A stretch of 64,000 nt of DNA, taken from NCBI RefSeq assembly GCF_028714215.1, contig NZ_JAQTMS010000022.1, positions 1 to 64,000 on the forward strand, in the 5' to 3' direction. The first letter of the stretch is position 1. Every line of letters begins with the position of its first letter. The position numbers and the translations under genes were made by a program. Below, one piece after another: positions 36,621 through 48,397 of the stretch. Origin of the DNA: Rhodoferax sp. (GTDB lineage Bacteria; Pseudomonadota; Gammaproteobacteria; Burkholderiales; Burkholderiaceae_C). The notes under the pieces are model-generated. The model did no database searches and was not told the origin of the DNA. It saw only the letters and a list, made by a program, of their open reading frames with translations.

Positions 36621-36929
36621 TTAACCCTTGAGCGTATTGAGTTCGTCCACATTGATGCTGGACTTGTTACGGAACAGCAGCACCAAAATGGCCAGACCGA
36701 TGGCCGATTCGGCCGCAGCGACGGTCAGAATGAAAAACACGAATATTTGCCCGTGCATGTCGCCCAGGTAATAGGAAAATGCCACGAAATTGGTGTTGAC
36801 CGCCAGCAGCATCAACTCGATCGCCATCAACAGAACGATCAGGTTCTTGCGATTGAGGAAAATACCGATCACCGACAGCGCGAACAGCATCGCTCCCAGC
36901 GATAAAAAATGTCCAAGAGTCAAGGTCAT
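36621..36929 (-). CDS. nuoK: NADH-quinone oxidoreductase subunit K
   Basis: This 102-residue protein has three membrane segments. Conserved Glu residues in the membrane sit in the stretches [13 protein letters not shown] and [13 protein letters not shown] and contribute to the proton path of complex I. It overlaps nuoJ by 4 bases. Confidence 0.97.
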   Translation of the reverse strand: MTLTLGHFLSLGAMLFALSVIGIFLNRKNLIVLLMAIELMLLAVNTNFVAFSYYLGDMHGQIFVFFILTVAAAESAIGLAILVLLFRNKSSINVDELNTLKG

Positions 36930-37585
36930 GCTTTGTTCTCCGCAGTTTTGGCGGCAGCCGTGTCGTCCAGCGCCGCCACCTGGGTGGCCGCCATCTTGAC
37001 CACGGTCATGCGGTCTTTGGACTTGACCTGCAGCTGTTTATAGGGATCGATGTGCTTGCTGTCCTTGCGCTGACGCAGCGTCAGCGCGATGGCCGCGATC
37101 ATCGCCACCAGCAGGATGGCTGCGGCAATTTCGAGCGGATACAGGTATTGCGTATAAAGAAGCTTGCCCAGTTCGCGGGTATTGGACAGCTCCACCGGCG
37201 CCTGGCCCAGAACAGCCGCCAGGTGCGGCTCCTCGTTGACCCGGAAACCGCCCATCAGGACCGCCGCCATCTCCAACGCGATCAGCACGCCGATCACCGC
37301 TGCCAATGGAAAATGCTTCCAGAACCCCTGGCGGGCGCTGTCGACATTGATGTCCAGCATCATGACGACAAACAGGAACAGCACCATCACGGCCCCGACA
37401 TACACCAGCACCAGGGCAATCGCCAGGAACTCGGCCTTGAGCAGCATCCACAAAGCCGCCGCCTGAAAGAATGCCAACACGAGGTACAGCACGGCATACA
37501 CCGGGTTGCGCGCGGTGATGACCCGAAAGGCGGCAAATAGCAGCACGATCGAGAAGAAATAGAAGAGACCGGTCTTGACGTCCAT
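36926..37585 (-). CDS. nuoJ: NADH-quinone oxidoreductase subunit J
   Basis: This 219-residue membrane subunit has five predicted segments in the first 165 residues ([20 protein letters not shown]-like region near 60-75). A hydrophilic C-terminal tail of about 50 residues is rich in Ala and Lys, longer than in E. coli but common in beta-proteobacteria. It belongs to the membrane arm beside NuoA, K and H. Confidence 0.96.
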   Translation of the reverse strand: MDVKTGLFYFFSIVLLFAAFRVITARNPVYAVLYLVLAFFQAAALWMLLKAEFLAIALVLVYVGAVMVLFLFVVMMLDINVDSARQGFWKHFPLAAVIGVLIALEMAAVLMGGFRVNEEPHLAAVLGQAPVELSNTRELGKLLYTQYLYPLEIAAAILLVAMIAAIALTLRQRKDSKHIDPYKQLQVKSKDRMTVVKMAATQVAALDDTAAAKTAENKA

Positions 37586-37637
37586 GTGTCGTTACTTTAT
37601 TTCGCTGTTCTTAGGGTTGAAGTTGCTGCGGCGTTGG

Positions 37638-38171
37638 CTAGCGGTATTTGGCGTCAGCCGCCCTGGCCGCTGCAATCTGGCTTTCATAGCGATCACCCAC
37701 CGCCAGCAGCATGTCTTTGGTGAAATACAAATCCCCAGGGGCTTCGCCGTGGTACTCGAAAATGGGTGTTTCCACAATCGAGTCGACCGGGCAGCTTTCC
37801 TCACAGAAACCGCAATAGATGCACTTGTTGAAGTCGATGTCGTAACGTGTCGTGCGCCGGGATCCATCGGCGCGCACCGCCGACTCGATGGTGATGGCCA
37901 TCGCCGGACAGACTGCCTCGCACAACTTGCAGGCAATGCAACGCTCTTCACCGTTCTCATAGCGGCGCAGCGCATGCAGACCGCGAAATCTCGGCGACAG
38001 CGGCGTCTTTTCTTCCGGATACTCGAGCGTGATCTTGCTGCGAAAAGTGTACTTGCCGGTCAGAGCCAGGCCCTTGAGAAACTCGCCCAGCATGAAACTG
38101 GACAAGAAGTCCTTCAGCGAGAAGGAACTCCCGTTCGACGTTTCAATAGAACTTGAAGTAGGGGTAGACAT
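37638..38171 (-). CDS. nuoI: NADH-quinone oxidoreductase subunit I
   Basis: This 177-residue subunit carries clusters N6a and N6b. Two 4Fe-4S motifs are seen: [12 protein letters not shown] (about 78-89) and [12 protein letters not shown] (about 117-128). The N-terminus has a short Ser/Thr-rich stretch that may be partly dispensable. It lies 12 bases after nuoH and 52 before nuoJ. Confidence 0.97.
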   Translation of the reverse strand: MSTPTSSSIETSNGSSFSLKDFLSSFMLGEFLKGLALTGKYTFRSKITLEYPEEKTPLSPRFRGLHALRRYENGEERCIACKLCEAVCPAMAITIESAVRADGSRRTTRYDIDFNKCIYCGFCEESCPVDSIVETPIFEYHGEAPGDLYFTKDMLLAVGDRYESQIAAARAADAKYR

Positions 38172-38183
38172 AGACAGCTCGAA

Positions 38184-39266
38184 TTACTTCCAAATGTTCC
38201 AGGGGGTCTGCATCCATACCCCGACAACCACCAGCCAGACCAGGGTAACCGGAATGAAGATTTTCCAACCCAGGCGCATGATCTGGTCATAGCGAAAGCG
38301 CGGGAAGGAGACCCGCACCCAGACAAACATGGTGACCACCGCGAATGTTTTCAGGCCCAGCCAGATCCAGCCTGGAATCCAGTTGAACACAGCACTGTCG
38401 ATCGGCGACAACCAGCCGCCCAGGAACATGATGGTGCACAGCGCCGACACCAGCCAGATGTTGGCGTATTCGGCCATCTGGAACATGGCCCAGGACATGC
38501 CGGAATACTCCACCATGTGACCGGCCACGATCTCCGACTCGCCTTCGATCACGTCGAACGGGAGCCGATTCGTTTCGGCCAGGCCGGAGACAAAATAGAT
38601 GACAAAAATGGGCAATAGCGACAACCAGTTCCACGACAGGAAGTTCAAGCCGATCTGCGCAAACTGGCCCTTGCCTTGCCCGCTGACGATATCCGTCAGG
38701 TTCAGGCTGGCCGAAACCATGAGCACCACCACCAGGCAAAAGCCCATGGCAATTTCGTAGCTCACCATTTGGGCAGAGGCTCGCAGCGCGCCCAGGAACG
38801 GGTACTTGGAATTGGAAGACCAGCCTGAAATGATCACGCCATAAACTTCCATCGAGGTAATGGCCATCAGAAACAGCAAGCCGGCATTGATGTTGGCGCA
38901 GGCAATGTCGGGACTGAACGGAACCACCGCCCAAGCCACCATGGCCGGCATGACCGTCATCACCGGGCCCATATAAAACAAGAATTTGTCCGCCGCCGCC
39001 GGTCTGACAAGTTCCTTGGTCATCAACTTCAAGGCATCCGCAATCGGCTGCAGCAAACCCCAAGGCCCGACTCGATTCGGTCCGAGACGGATTTGCGCCC
39101 AACCAAGGAGTTTGCGTTCCCACAAGGTGGTGTAGGTCACCAGGCCCATCACCAGCATCAGGACCAGGACAACCTTGACCAGCGCCCAAATCACAGGCCA
39201 GGCATAAGCCGACCACCAAGGTGCGTCCAGCAAGCCTTGACCAAAGGAGAAAATGACGTCAATCAT
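38184..39266 (-). CDS. nuoH: NADH-quinone oxidoreductase subunit H
   Basis: This 360-residue membrane subunit forms the quinone chamber floor with NuoB and NuoD. It has eight predicted segments. Family motifs are [20 protein letters not shown] near 50-70 and the acidic loop [20 protein letters not shown] near 230. It overlaps nuoG by 4 bases. Confidence 0.97.
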   Translation of the reverse strand: MIDVIFSFGQGLLDAPWWSAYAWPVIWALVKVVLVLMLVMGLVTYTTLWERKLLGWAQIRLGPNRVGPWGLLQPIADALKLMTKELVRPAAADKFLFYMGPVMTVMPAMVAWAVVPFSPDIACANINAGLLFLMAITSMEVYGVIISGWSSNSKYPFLGALRASAQMVSYEIAMGFCLVVVLMVSASLNLTDIVSGQGKGQFAQIGLNFLSWNWLSLLPIFVIYFVSGLAETNRLPFDVIEGESEIVAGHMVEYSGMSWAMFQMAEYANIWLVSALCTIMFLGGWLSPIDSAVFNWIPGWIWLGLKTFAVVTMFVWVRVSFPRFRYDQIMRLGWKIFIPVTLVWLVVVGVWMQTPWNIWK

Positions 39267-41398
39267 GCTGTCGCCTCCTGCGCCACATCATTTCGTTTGG
39301 CGTCTGCCGTGAGTTGCAGGCTGGCTGCGCGGCGCAGCGTGCCATCGAGCGCGTAGATACTGGCCACTACCGGGGCTATCCCGGCGGGCGTCAGATCGAC
39401 CAGCGCTTGCGTTGTGTTATTCAGAACATTGCCGGGCAAAAGGGTTTCACCCTCGGCCGGCAGGCCGCAAACCCGAGCCAGCACCTGCTGCGAGGATTCG
39501 AAGTCGAAACCCGGCACCTCCAGCAGATTGGCCAGCACGCGCAGCACCTTCCACGCCGGCCGCGTTTCACCCAGCGGTTTGACCACGGCATGAAAACTTT
39601 GCACGCGGCCCTCGGCGTTGACGAAGGTGCCGGAAGTTTCAGTGAACGGCGCGATCGGCAGCAGCACATCGCTGAATTCCATATTCGCCTTGAACGGACT
39701 GAGTGTCACCACCATCTCGGCTTGCGCCAGAGCCTTGCCGGCCGCGGCACCCGCCGCCGAGTCAAATTCAGGCTCGTTGTTCAACAACAAAACGGCTTTC
39801 AGCCCACCCTGCAGCATTTGACCGGCATTCTTTCCGTTCGGCCCGGGCAGCGCCCCCGCAAGTTGTGCGCCCACCGTGTTGGCGGCTTCGCCAAGGTAGC
39901 CGACGCTGGCACCGGTCTGCGCGCCAATCCAGTTGGCCAGGGCCAGCAGGCTGGAGGCCTTGGCATGGTGCGCGGCCGCATTGCCCAGCAAAACAGCCTT
40001 GCGTTCGCCGCCGAGCAAGGACTTGGCGATGGCTTTGGCGGTCTCGCTGATATTGCCTTTCGCCGGCGCCGCAACACCTTTGTCGGCCGCCACTGCCGCC
40101 GCGACATCGGCCAGCGCCTGAGCCCAGGAAGCAGCATCACACTGCAGCGTATTGGCTACCGGCATGGCCCAGTCCCGCGCCACCGAATCAATGGCGTTCA
40201 CGGCACAGCCCTTGCGGGCGGCCTGCCGGATTCTCTGGGCAAACAGGGGATGATCCTTGCGCAGATTGGAACCCACCACCAACACGTTCTGAAGCCCGGA
40301 CAAGGACGCAACAGAGGTACCCAGATGGCGCACCCCTTCAATCGCGGCAAACTCGGCGTTGCGCAAGCGGTAATCGACGTTCTGACTGCCCAGACCGTTC
40401 AGCAGGGAGCCGGTCAGAAACAGTTCTTCCAGCGTGCTGTGCGGGCTGACCAGCGCACCAATACTCGAAGCGCCATGCTCCGACTTGATCTGCTTCAAAC
40501 CGTTGGCAACGTACTCCAGCGCCTGCTGCCAGCTGACTGCGCTCCAGACGCCACCCTGCTTGAGCATGGGGCTGGTCAGCCGCTGGTCGCTATTCAAAGC
40601 CTCATAGGAGAAACGGTCGCGGTCGGCGATCCAGCACTCGTTGACGGCTTCGTTCTCCAGCGGCACGACGCGCATCACCTTGTTGTTCTTGACCTGCACA
40701 ATCAAATTGGCGCCGGTCGAGTCATGCGGACTGATCGATTTGCGCCGTGACAGTTCCCAAGTGCGGGCGCTGTAACGGAACGGTTTGCTGGTCAAGGCGC
40801 CGACCGGACAAATATCTATCATGTTGCCCGACAACTCGGAATCCACCGATTGACCCACAAAGGTTTCAATTTCGGCATGCTCGCCACGATGCGTCATGCC
40901 CAACTCCATCACCCCCGCCACCTCCTGGCCAAACCGAACGCAGCGCGTGCACTGGATGCAACGGCTCATCTCCTGCATTGAAACCAGGGGACCTACATCC
41001 TTGAAGGCAACAACACGCTTTTCCTCCTGGTAGCGCGAGGCAGAAGCACCATAACCGACCGCCAGATCCTGCAACTGACACTCGCCGCCCTGATCGCAAA
41101 TGGGACAGTCCAGGGGGTGATTGATCAGCAGGAACTCCATCACCGACTTTTGCGCACTGACCGCCTTGTCGCTGCGGGTGCGAACCACCATGCCCGGAGC
41201 CACCGTGGTGGCACAGGCCGGCATCGGTTTGGGCATTTTTTCCACATCGACCAGGCACATGCGGCAACTGGCCGCGATGCTGAGTTTCTTGTGATAACAG
41301 AAATGCGGAATGTAGGTGCCAGCCTTCTCCGCCGCATGCATGATCATGCTGCCTTCAACGATGTCAACCTTCTTGCCGTCGAGTTCAATTTCAATCAT
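39263..41398 (-). CDS. nuoG: NADH-quinone oxidoreductase subunit G
   Basis: This 711-residue iron-sulfur subunit of the peripheral arm has an N-terminal ferredoxin domain with Cys34, Cys45 and Cys48 (CYHKK..SCRMC). The motif [14 protein letters not shown] near 98 and the HxxC-type and CIQCTRC ligands near 145 follow. A molybdopterin-oxidoreductase-like domain lacking an active metal site makes up the rest. It lies 14 bases after nuoF. Confidence 0.96.
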   Translation of the reverse strand: MIEIELDGKKVDIVEGSMIMHAAEKAGTYIPHFCYHKKLSIAASCRMCLVDVEKMPKPMPACATTVAPGMVVRTRSDKAVSAQKSVMEFLLINHPLDCPICDQGGECQLQDLAVGYGASASRYQEEKRVVAFKDVGPLVSMQEMSRCIQCTRCVRFGQEVAGVMELGMTHRGEHAEIETFVGQSVDSELSGNMIDICPVGALTSKPFRYSARTWELSRRKSISPHDSTGANLIVQVKNNKVMRVVPLENEAVNECWIADRDRFSYEALNSDQRLTSPMLKQGGVWSAVSWQQALEYVANGLKQIKSEHGASSIGALVSPHSTLEELFLTGSLLNGLGSQNVDYRLRNAEFAAIEGVRHLGTSVASLSGLQNVLVVGSNLRKDHPLFAQRIRQAARKGCAVNAIDSVARDWAMPVANTLQCDAASWAQALADVAAAVAADKGVAAPAKGNISETAKAIAKSLLGGERKAVLLGNAAAHHAKASSLLALANWIGAQTGASVGYLGEAANTVGAQLAGALPGPNGKNAGQMLQGGLKAVLLLNNEPEFDSAAGAAAGKALAQAEMVVTLSPFKANMEFSDVLLPIAPFTETSGTFVNAEGRVQSFHAVVKPLGETRPAWKVLRVLANLLEVPGFDFESSQQVLARVCGLPAEGETLLPGNVLNNTTQALVDLTPAGIAPVVASIYALDGTLRRAASLQLTADAKRNDVAQEATA

Positions 41399-41412
41399 CT
41401 TGGGCTGCTCGC

Positions 41413-42768
41413 TCAGACGTAGGCCGGGACCATGCAGGTCTTATGCTCTACGTGATATTCAAATTCAGGGCGGAAGTGCTTCAGCATGGCCCGCACCGGC
41501 ATTGCCGCCGCATCGCCCAGCGCGCAAATGGTGCGTCCCATGATGTTCTGGGCCACGTTGTCGAGTAAATCCATGTCGCTGGCGCGACCCTGGCCGTTTT
41601 CGATCCGGTCCACCACGCGGTAGAGCCAGCCAGTGCCCTCGCGGCATGGCGTGCACTGGCCACATGACTCGTGCATGTAGAAGTAACTCAGACGCTGCAG
41701 ACTTTTGACCATGCAACGGCTGTCATCCATGACGATGACGGCGCCGGAGCCCAGCATGGAGCCGGCCTTGGCGATCGAGTCGTAGTCCATGCTGCAGTCC
41801 ATCATGATCGCGGCCGGCAGCACGGGCGTGGACGATCCGCCCGGGATCACGGCCTTGAGCTGGCGACCCTTGCGCACACCGCCGGCAAGTTCCAGCAATT
41901 TGGAGAACGGGGTGCCCATCGGGATTTCGTAATTGCCCGGCAGTTCGACGTCACCGCTGATCGAAAACAGTTTGGTGCCGCCGTTGTTGGGTTTGCCGCA
42001 TTCCAGATAAGCCTTGCCGCCATGGTTGATGATCCAGGGCACGGCGGCAAAGGTCTCGGTGTTGTTGATGTTGGTCGGCTTGCCATACAAACCGTAGCTG
42101 GGCGGGAATGGCGGCTTGTAACGCGGCTGCCCCTTCTTGCCTTCCACCGACTCCAGCAAAGCCGTTTCCTCGCCGCAGACATAGGCGCCGAAGCCGTGAA
42201 ACGCGTGCAGCTGAAAACCAAAACCACTGCCAAGAATGTTGTCACCCAGCAAGCCGGCCGCGCGAGCCTCCGCCAGCGCCTCTTCAAAACGTTGGTAGAT
42301 CTGGAAGATCTCGCCGTGAATGTAGTTGTAGCCGGTGCCTATGCCCATCGCGTAGGCGGCGATCAGCATGCCCTCGATCACGATATGCGGGTTGAATTGC
42401 AGGATTTCGCGGTCCTTGCAGGTACCCGGCTCGCCTTCGTCCGAATTGCACATCAGGAACTTCGGCCCGGCGTACTGGCGCGGCATGAAGGTCCACTTCA
42501 GTCCGGTCGGGAAACCCGCGCCGCCACGTCCACGCAAGCCGGATTCCTTGACCGTCGCAATGACCTGGTCGGGCGTCAAGCCAGCGCCACCGTCCTTGCC
42601 CAAAATCTTGCGCAACGCCTGGTAGCCACCGCGCGCTTCATAATCCTTCAGACGCCAGTTGCTGCCATTGAGCCCGGCCAGAATCTGTGGGCTGATGTGC
42701 CGGCCATGAAAACAGGTCTGCACCCCCGTCGCCTGGAACTGGGCCAGGATTTTTTCGGGCGCCATCAT
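41413..42768 (-). CDS. nuoF: NADH-quinone oxidoreductase subunit F
   Basis: This 451-residue subunit is the NADH- and FMN-binding entry point of complex I. It shows the glycine-rich FMN region [13 protein letters not shown] near 75, the NADH site region near 180-190 ([17 protein letters not shown]) and the N3 cluster motif [11 protein letters not shown] near 355. Two successive ATG codons at the start give no practical difference. Its first ATG overlaps the nuoE stop. Confidence 0.97.
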   Translation of the reverse strand: MMAPEKILAQFQATGVQTCFHGRHISPQILAGLNGSNWRLKDYEARGGYQALRKILGKDGGAGLTPDQVIATVKESGLRGRGGAGFPTGLKWTFMPRQYAGPKFLMCNSDEGEPGTCKDREILQFNPHIVIEGMLIAAYAMGIGTGYNYIHGEIFQIYQRFEEALAEARAAGLLGDNILGSGFGFQLHAFHGFGAYVCGEETALLESVEGKKGQPRYKPPFPPSYGLYGKPTNINNTETFAAVPWIINHGGKAYLECGKPNNGGTKLFSISGDVELPGNYEIPMGTPFSKLLELAGGVRKGRQLKAVIPGGSSTPVLPAAIMMDCSMDYDSIAKAGSMLGSGAVIVMDDSRCMVKSLQRLSYFYMHESCGQCTPCREGTGWLYRVVDRIENGQGRASDMDLLDNVAQNIMGRTICALGDAAAMPVRAMLKHFRPEFEYHVEHKTCMVPAYV

Positions 42769-43253
42769 TTATTCCCCTCGGAGCGCAGGCCGTCGACCAG
42801 TTGATCGAGCTTGTCGTCAGTCATGAAACTGCACATCGTTCTATCGTTCACCAACAGCACCGGAGAGTCGGCACAAGCACCCAGACACTCGCATTGCTGC
42901 AGGGTGAACAAGCCGTCCGGCGTGGTCTCGCCGAGGCCGATGTCAAGCTTTTGCTCAAGGTGCTTGAGCGCCCGCCCACCGTCGCGCAACTGGCATGGCA
43001 AATTGGTGCAAACATTGAGCTTGTACTTGCCAACCGGCTGCTGGTTGTACATGTTGTAGAAGGAGGTGACTTCATGCACCGCAATCGGTGCCATGCCCAG
43101 GAAATCGGCCACCAGTTTTTCGCTTTCGGCACTCACGTAGCCAAGCTCCTGCTGGACGATGGCCAGACAGGCCATGACCGCGGACTGCTTCTGGTCAGCC
43201 GGGTATTTGGCGACTTCTTGAGCGAAGCGTGCTCTGGATTCTTCGGAAATCAT
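42765..43253 (-). CDS. nuoE: NADH-quinone oxidoreductase subunit E
   Basis: This 162-residue thioredoxin-like subunit holds the N1a 2Fe-2S cluster. The ligands are CTNLPC near 88-93 and [11 protein letters not shown] near 125-135. It overlaps nuoD and nuoF by 4 bases each, indicating translational coupling. Confidence 0.97.
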   Translation of the reverse strand: MISEESRARFAQEVAKYPADQKQSAVMACLAIVQQELGYVSAESEKLVADFLGMAPIAVHEVTSFYNMYNQQPVGKYKLNVCTNLPCQLRDGGRALKHLEQKLDIGLGETTPDGLFTLQQCECLGACADSPVLLVNDRTMCSFMTDDKLDQLVDGLRSEGNK

Positions 43254-44503
43254 CGATCAACTTCCCCAAACACTATATCCAACGAACCAATAATTGCCAC
43301 CGCATCGCCAATCATGTGACCACGCCCCATTTCACCCAATGCCGCCAGATGAACAAAGGCCGGCGGCCGGATCTTCATGCGATAGGGTTTGTTGGCCCCG
43401 TCGCTGACCATGTAGATACCGAATTCACCCTTGGGATGCTCGATGGTGGCGTAGGCCTCGCCTTCGGGCACGGAGAAACCCTCAGTGAAGAGCTTGAAGT
43501 GGTGAATCAACTCTTCCATGTTGGACTTCATGGCTTCACGACTCGGTGGCGCGATCTTGTGGTTGTCGGTAATCACCGGACCCGGATTGGCGCGCAGCCA
43601 GTCCACGCATTGCTTGATGATGCGGTTGGACTGCTTCATCTCCTCCATGCGCACCAGGTAGCGGTCATAGTTATCACCGGTCTTGCCGACCGGAATATCA
43701 AAATCCAGTCGGTCGTAAACCTCATAGGGTTGCTTCTTGCGCAGATCCCAAGCGATGCCCGAGCCACGCAGCATGGGACCGGAGAATCCCAGATTCAAGG
43801 CGCGTTCCGGCGTCACAACGCCGATGCCCACGGTGCGCTGCTTCCAGATCCGGTTGTCCGTCAACAGCGTGTGGTATTCGTTCAGGTGGGTCGGGAAGCG
43901 CTGCGTAAAGTCGTCAATGAAGTCAAGCAGGCTGCCGTCGCGAGCACGATTGAGCTGGGCCGTCGACTTGGCGCTGCGAATCTTGTTGGGCTGGTGCCGC
44001 GCCATGGTGTCAGGCAAATCGCGGTAGACGCCGCCCGGCCGGAAGTAGGCAGCATGCATGCGCGCACCGCTGACGGCCTCGTACATGTCAAGCAGGTCTT
44101 CCCGCTCCCGAAAGGCGTAGAACATGACGGTCATGGCCCCGCAGTCAAGGGCACCGGCGCCGACACACAGCAAGTGGTTCAGCAAGCGGGTAATTTCGCT
44201 GAACATGACACGGATGTACTTGGCGCGCAGAGGTACTTCCAGGTTCAGCAATTTTTCCAGCGCCAGGCAATAAGCGCTTTCATTGCACATCATCGACATG
44301 TAGTCGAGACGGTCCATGTAGGGCAAGGCCTGGATATAGGTTTTGCTTTCGGCCAGTTTTTCGGTCGCGCGATGCAACAGCCCGATATGCGGGTCGGCAC
44401 GTTGAATCACTTCGCCGTCAAGCTCCAGCACGAGGCGCAAAACGCCATGCGCTGCCGGATGCTGCGGCCCGAAGTTGAGGGTATAGTTTTTGATTTCAGC
44501 CAT
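43250..44503 (-). CDS. nuoD: NADH-quinone oxidoreductase subunit D
   Basis: This 417-residue quinone-site subunit is related to hydrogenase large subunits but lacks the NiFe cysteines. The N-terminus matches the family ([20 protein letters not shown]), which favours the ATG at 44503 over a TTG two codons earlier. The conserved motif [13 protein letters not shown] near 40 supports the call. It is separate from nuoC, unlike the fused NuoCD of E. coli. Confidence 0.97.
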   Translation of the reverse strand: MAEIKNYTLNFGPQHPAAHGVLRLVLELDGEVIQRADPHIGLLHRATEKLAESKTYIQALPYMDRLDYMSMMCNESAYCLALEKLLNLEVPLRAKYIRVMFSEITRLLNHLLCVGAGALDCGAMTVMFYAFREREDLLDMYEAVSGARMHAAYFRPGGVYRDLPDTMARHQPNKIRSAKSTAQLNRARDGSLLDFIDDFTQRFPTHLNEYHTLLTDNRIWKQRTVGIGVVTPERALNLGFSGPMLRGSGIAWDLRKKQPYEVYDRLDFDIPVGKTGDNYDRYLVRMEEMKQSNRIIKQCVDWLRANPGPVITDNHKIAPPSREAMKSNMEELIHHFKLFTEGFSVPEGEAYATIEHPKGEFGIYMVSDGANKPYRMKIRPPAFVHLAALGEMGRGHMIGDAVAIIGSLDIVFGEVDR

Positions 44504-44514
44504 GGCCAAGGTGC

Positions 44515-45123
44515 TTATTGCAAGTCTCCGTAATGCTCTTCACGGATGATGCGCGGTGTGATTTCGCGTGGCTCAATCGTGACAGGCTGGTATACGACAC
44601 GCTTTTGCTCGGCGTCATAGCGCATCTCGACGTGACCTGAAACCGGAAAGTCCTTGCGAAATGGATGCCCGATAAAACCGTAGTCGGTCAGGATCCGACG
44701 CAAATCGGGATGGCCTTCAAACACGATTCCGAACAGATCAAAAGCCTCCCGTTCAAACCAGTTGGCCGAGTTCCAGAGTTCATTGAGCGACTGAAGCACT
44801 GGAAAATTGTCGTCGGATGCAAACACTTTCAGCCGGACACGCTGGTTCAGGCTCACCGACAGAAAATGACACACCACACAGTAGCGCAGCCCGACTTGCG
44901 GCTGATCCTTGTAGCTCGAGTAGTCGACTCCGCAGAGGTCCATCAGTTGCTCAAACCGGCAGTTCGGGTCGTCGCGCAGAATTTTTGCCGCTTCCAGATA
45001 ATGCGCCGCATCCACCACGACCGTCAGTTCGCCCAGGCGAACCACACTGCTTAGAACCAGGTCGCCCAAGGCGGCATCCACATTGGCTTTGATGGTTTGC
45101 GGATTTACAGCGTAAGTTGTCAT
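44515..45123 (-). CDS. nuoC: NADH-quinone oxidoreductase subunit C
   Basis: This 202-residue peripheral-arm subunit carries the 30-kDa family motif ([20 protein letters not shown] near 125-145), followed by [18 protein letters not shown]. It is an unfused NuoC, as usual outside the enterobacteria, and lies 11 bases before nuoD. Confidence 0.97.
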   Translation of the reverse strand: MTTYAVNPQTIKANVDAALGDLVLSSVVRLGELTVVVDAAHYLEAAKILRDDPNCRFEQLMDLCGVDYSSYKDQPQVGLRYCVVCHFLSVSLNQRVRLKVFASDDNFPVLQSLNELWNSANWFEREAFDLFGIVFEGHPDLRRILTDYGFIGHPFRKDFPVSGHVEMRYDAEQKRVVYQPVTIEPREITPRIIREEHYGDLQ

Positions 45124-45133
45124 CGCCGTCCCC

Positions 45134-45613
45134 TCACGTGCGTGCTATGGTTTGGGTGCGGCGAATCTTGTGCTGCAACTGAATGATGCCGTAGAGCAAA
45201 GCCTCCGCGGTAGGCGGACAACCGGGCACATAAACATCCACCGGAACAATCCGATCACAACCCCGCACCACGGAGTAACTGTAGTGGTAGTAGCCACCGC
45301 CGTTGGCACACGACCCCATGGAAAGAACCCAGCGCGGTTCACTCATCTGGTCATAGACCTTGCGAAACGCTGGCGCCATCTTGTTGCACAGCGTACCGGC
45401 GACAATGATCAGGTCGGCCTGACGCGGGCTGGCGCGAAATACTTCAGCACCAAAACGGCTGATGTCGTAGCGGGCGGTGGTGGATTGCATCATCTCCACG
45501 GCGCAGCAGGCCAGACCAAAAGTCATGGGCCAGATCGAACCGGTTTTCGCCCAGTTCACCACCGAGTCGTAACTGGTGGTGATGAAGCCTTCTTTTAATA
45601 CGCCTTCGATCAT
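45134..45613 (-). CDS. nuoB: NADH-quinone oxidoreductase subunit B
   Basis: This 159-residue subunit holds cluster N2, the last electron carrier before quinone. The tandem cysteines lie in [11 protein letters not shown] near 35, and further ligands in MGSCANGGG and VPGCPPTAE. The start at 45613 ([14 protein letters not shown]) is the family N-terminus and follows the nuoA stop by 4 bases; a 15-residue extension is open but would overlap nuoA. Confidence 0.97.
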   Translation of the reverse strand: MIEGVLKEGFITTSYDSVVNWAKTGSIWPMTFGLACCAVEMMQSTTARYDISRFGAEVFRASPRQADLIIVAGTLCNKMAPAFRKVYDQMSEPRWVLSMGSCANGGGYYHYSYSVVRGCDRIVPVDVYVPGCPPTAEALLYGIIQLQHKIRRTQTIART

Positions 45614-45617
45614 CGCT

Positions 45618-45977
45618 TCATTCCCAGTCAAGGGCCCCTTTTTTCCACTCGTAAACAAAGCCCACGACGAGAATGGCCAAAAATACCATGACCGCCCAAA
45701 ATCCCAGCGCGCCTATGTCTTTTAGCGAGACCGCCCAGGGAAACAGAAATGCGATTTCGAGGTCAAACAGAATGAACAGGATGGCTACCAGGTAGTAGCG
45801 CACGTCAAACTTCATGCGGGCATCTTCGAAGGCTTCGAAGCCGCACTCGTAAGGGGAATTTTTTGCGGGGTAAGGTCGGTTGGGTCCGAGGATGTAACCA
45901 ATCACCTGGGGGGCAATGCCAACTCCTAAACCGACCAGAACGAACAAGAGGATTGGCAGGTACTGATCAAGATTCAT
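45618..45977 (-). CDS. nuoA: NADH-quinone oxidoreductase subunit A
   Basis: This 119-residue membrane subunit has three predicted segments. The loop [20 protein letters not shown] is diagnostic. The start at 45977 ([13 protein letters not shown]) matches the family; the open frame extends further upstream without support. It is the first gene of the nuo operon and lies 59 bases after the tRNA-Leu gene on the same strand. Confidence 0.96.
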   Translation of the reverse strand: MNLDQYLPILLFVLVGLGVGIAPQVIGYILGPNRPYPAKNSPYECGFEAFEDARMKFDVRYYLVAILFILFDLEIAFLFPWAVSLKDIGALGFWAVMVFLAILVVGFVYEWKKGALDWE

Positions 45978-46036
45978 CTGGCGATTCTGACCCAAGTTTT
46001 TGCTTGCTGCTTTGATCCACATCAAGCATGTTTATT

Positions 46037-46121
46037 TGGTGCCTTCGGCGAGACTCGAACTCGCACAGCTTTCGCCACTACCCCCTCAAGATAGCGTGTC
46101 TACCAATTTCACCACGAAGGC
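46037..46121 (-). tRNA. tRNA-Leu (anticodon GAG)
   Basis: This 85-nt tRNA has CCA encoded at its 3' end. The acceptor arms GCCTTCG and CGAAGGC-type pair, a long class II variable arm is present, and the anticodon stem CTATC/GGTAG encloses the loop TTGAGGG, giving anticodon GAG. It reads CUC and CUU leucine codons. It lies between secG and nuoA, with no T-run terminator before nuoA. Confidence 0.95.
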
Positions 46122-46237
46122 GGCTTTCAGATGTCTGGATTGCGTGAGGCACCTTGCGGTTCTGGCTCTCAAGACAGGCTGAAGTTTACCCCGAAATCAC
46201 GCTGTTTTCCGACGCAACGGCGCAATATCGGCGGCAA

Positions 46238-46591
46238 TTATTTGGACGGAATTTGGGCTGCGCCAGACGCCGGTGCGGCAGGCACTGCAGCCGCCGGAGC
46301 GGGCGCCACGACCGCCGCGCCCTGCAACACGCTACCAGAGCTGGCGGCCGGTCGAACCGAGCCGAAATAGGCCAGCAACAAGGTGCAGGCAAAGAACACC
46401 GTGGCCAGCACCGCAGTGGTGCGCGACAGAAAATTGGCGCTGCCAGAGGCCCCAAACAGACTGCCGGAACCGCCGCTGCCAAAAGCCGCGCCCATGTCGG
46501 CGCCCTTGCCATGTTGCACCAAAATCAAACCGATCATGGCCACTGCGGCAATCATCTGGACAGCGAGAAGGATGGATAGAAAAATACTCAT
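46238..46591 (-). CDS. secG: Preprotein translocase subunit SecG
   Basis: This 117-residue inner-membrane protein has two predicted segments (about 3-22 and 55-74). The family loop LILVQHGKGADMGAAFGSGG lies between them. The C-terminal 40 residues are rich in Ala and Pro and are not conserved. It supports SecYE during protein export. It follows tpiA by 38 bases and precedes tRNA-Leu. Confidence 0.95.
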   Translation of the reverse strand: MSIFLSILLAVQMIAAVAMIGLILVQHGKGADMGAAFGSGGSGSLFGASGSANFLSRTTAVLATVFFACTLLLAYFGSVRPAASSGSVLQGAAVVAPAPAAAVPAAPASGAAQIPSK

Positions 46592-46629
46592 TTAATACTC
46601 CGGAATAGCTAGCAGTCAATGCAAGAAGT

Positions 46630-47373
46630 TTAGTTTGCAGAGGCAATAATTGATAAGAAATCTGGGGCCTTGAGCGAGGCACCGCCGACCAACCCGCCGT
46701 CGATGTCGGGTTGCGCCAGCAACTGTGCCGCATTGGCGGCATTCATGCTGCCGCCGTACAGGAGGTGGATGCGATCGGCTTGCGGGCTTGCCGCTTTCAA
46801 CTGGGCCCGCAACACGGCATGCACCTGCTGCGCCTGCTCGGTGCTGGCGGTCTTGCCGGTACCGATGGCCCACACCGGCTCGTAGGCCACCACGATCTCG
46901 CTGATGCAGTGACCGTTGGCATGGATCACCGCCGCCAGTTGGCGCTTGACCACCTCCTCGGTCCGGCCCGCTTCACGTTCCGCCAGGGTCTCGCCGACGC
47001 ACACAATGGGCGTGATGCCGCAGGCCAGGGCGCGCTGGGCTTTGACCGCCACCCCCGCATCGGTCTCGAAATGGTATTGACGACGCTCGGAGTGGCCCAC
47101 CAGCACATAGCGCACACCAAACTCCTGCAGCATGGCGGAAGAAACCTCCCCCGTGAAAGCGCCCTCCGGCTGTTGCGACACATCCTGCGCGCCCAGGTCG
47201 ATGGCCGTGCCATTCACCAGCGACTGGCATTGGGCCAGATAGACCGACGGCACGCACAGCGCCACCTGACAGGCCGGTGTTCCGAGTCCGGCCAAAAGAT
47301 TTTTGATCAAGGCCTCGTTGGCAGCCAGGCTGCCGTTCATTTTCCAGTTACCTGCGATCAGCTTTTTTTTCAT
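46630..47373 (-). CDS. tpiA: Triose-phosphate isomerase
   Basis: This 247-residue TIM-barrel enzyme interconverts dihydroxyacetone phosphate and glyceraldehyde 3-phosphate. The catalytic set is visible: Asn and Lys in [10 protein letters not shown], His in [10 protein letters not shown] near 95, and Glu in [14 protein letters not shown] near 165. The phosphate loop is [12 protein letters not shown]. The start at 47373 overlaps the preceding oxidoreductase stop by 4 bases. Confidence 0.97.
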   Translation of the reverse strand: MKKKLIAGNWKMNGSLAANEALIKNLLAGLGTPACQVALCVPSVYLAQCQSLVNGTAIDLGAQDVSQQPEGAFTGEVSSAMLQEFGVRYVLVGHSERRQYHFETDAGVAVKAQRALACGITPIVCVGETLAEREAGRTEEVVKRQLAAVIHANGHCISEIVVAYEPVWAIGTGKTASTEQAQQVHAVLRAQLKAASPQADRIHLLYGGSMNAANAAQLLAQPDIDGGLVGGASLKAPDFLSIIASAN

Positions 47374-48365
47374 GCCCCACCCCAAGTCAAAACAATTTTC
47401 CCGACATGCTTATTCGATTCCATCAAGGCATGCGCCTTGGCCGCATCCTGCGCCACAAACGTGCTGTGAATCACCGGCTTGATAGCGCCGCGCTCGATCA
47501 GGGGCCAGACATTTTTCAGACAGGCTTGCGCAATCGCCGCCTTGAACGCAACAGGCCTCGGCCGCAGCGTCGATCCGGTCACCGTCAAACGCCGGCGCAG
47601 TACCAGACCGGCGTTGATTTCACTCTTGACACCGCCCTGCACCGCAATAATGACCAGGCGGCCATCTTCGCTCAGGCACTCGACCTCCTTGGCCACGTAG
47701 TTGCCGGCCACCATGTCGAGAATGACATTGACGCCCTGACCGAACGTCAAACGCTTCACCTCGACCTGAAAATCCTGCGTCCGGTAGTTGATCGCATGGT
47801 CGGCACCCAGGGCCAGACAGGCGGCGCATTTCTCATCGCTGCCGGCGGTCACGATAACTTGCGCGCCCATGGCCTTGGCCAACTGAATGGCGGTCACGCC
47901 AATCCCGCTGGAGCCGCCCTGAATCAGCAGGGTTTCGCCTTTTTGCAGCCGCGCCCGGTCAAACACATTGCTCCAGACGGTGAAAAAAGTTTCCGGCAAA
48001 GACGCCGCCTCGACATCGCTCAAACCTTTCGGCACGGGCAGGCATTGGGCCACCGGCGCCACGCAAAATTCAGCGTAGCCACCACCGGCAACCAGTGCAC
48101 AAACCCGATCACCGAGCTTGAAGCCCGCGTCTGCCAGTTCCTGTGCATCACCTTGCTCGATCACGCCAGCGACTTCCAGGCCTGGAATATCCGAGGCTCC
48201 CGGCGGCACCGGGTAGTTGCCGGTGCGTTGCAGGACATCAGGGCGATTGACGCCACTGGCCGACACCCGGATCAGCAACTCGCCAGCGCCCGGCAGCGGC
48301 GTCGGCCGCTCACCCAGACGCAGCACCTCGGGGGCGCCAAAAATCGTGATCTCGATGGCCTTCAT
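47370..48365 (-). CDS. NAD(P)H quinone oxidoreductase, PIG3 family
   Basis: This zinc-independent medium-chain dehydrogenase/reductase has 331 residues. The GroES-like N-terminal domain ([20 protein letters not shown], with [21 protein letters not shown]) is followed by the nucleotide-binding domain with [19 protein letters not shown] near 145. The start at 48365 matches the family. It sits between pnp and tpiA, as in other Comamonadaceae. The physiological substrate is not known. Confidence 0.9.
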   Translation of the reverse strand: MKAIEITIFGAPEVLRLGERPTPLPGAGELLIRVSASGVNRPDVLQRTGNYPVPPGASDIPGLEVAGVIEQGDAQELADAGFKLGDRVCALVAGGGYAEFCVAPVAQCLPVPKGLSDVEAASLPETFFTVWSNVFDRARLQKGETLLIQGGSSGIGVTAIQLAKAMGAQVIVTAGSDEKCAACLALGADHAINYRTQDFQVEVKRLTFGQGVNVILDMVAGNYVAKEVECLSEDGRLVIIAVQGGVKSEINAGLVLRRRLTVTGSTLRPRPVAFKAAIAQACLKNVWPLIERGAIKPVIHSTFVAQDAAKAHALMESNKHVGKIVLTWGGA

Positions 48366-48397
48366 GCTCAATTCAGACGACAGCCCGCGGACGGTAT

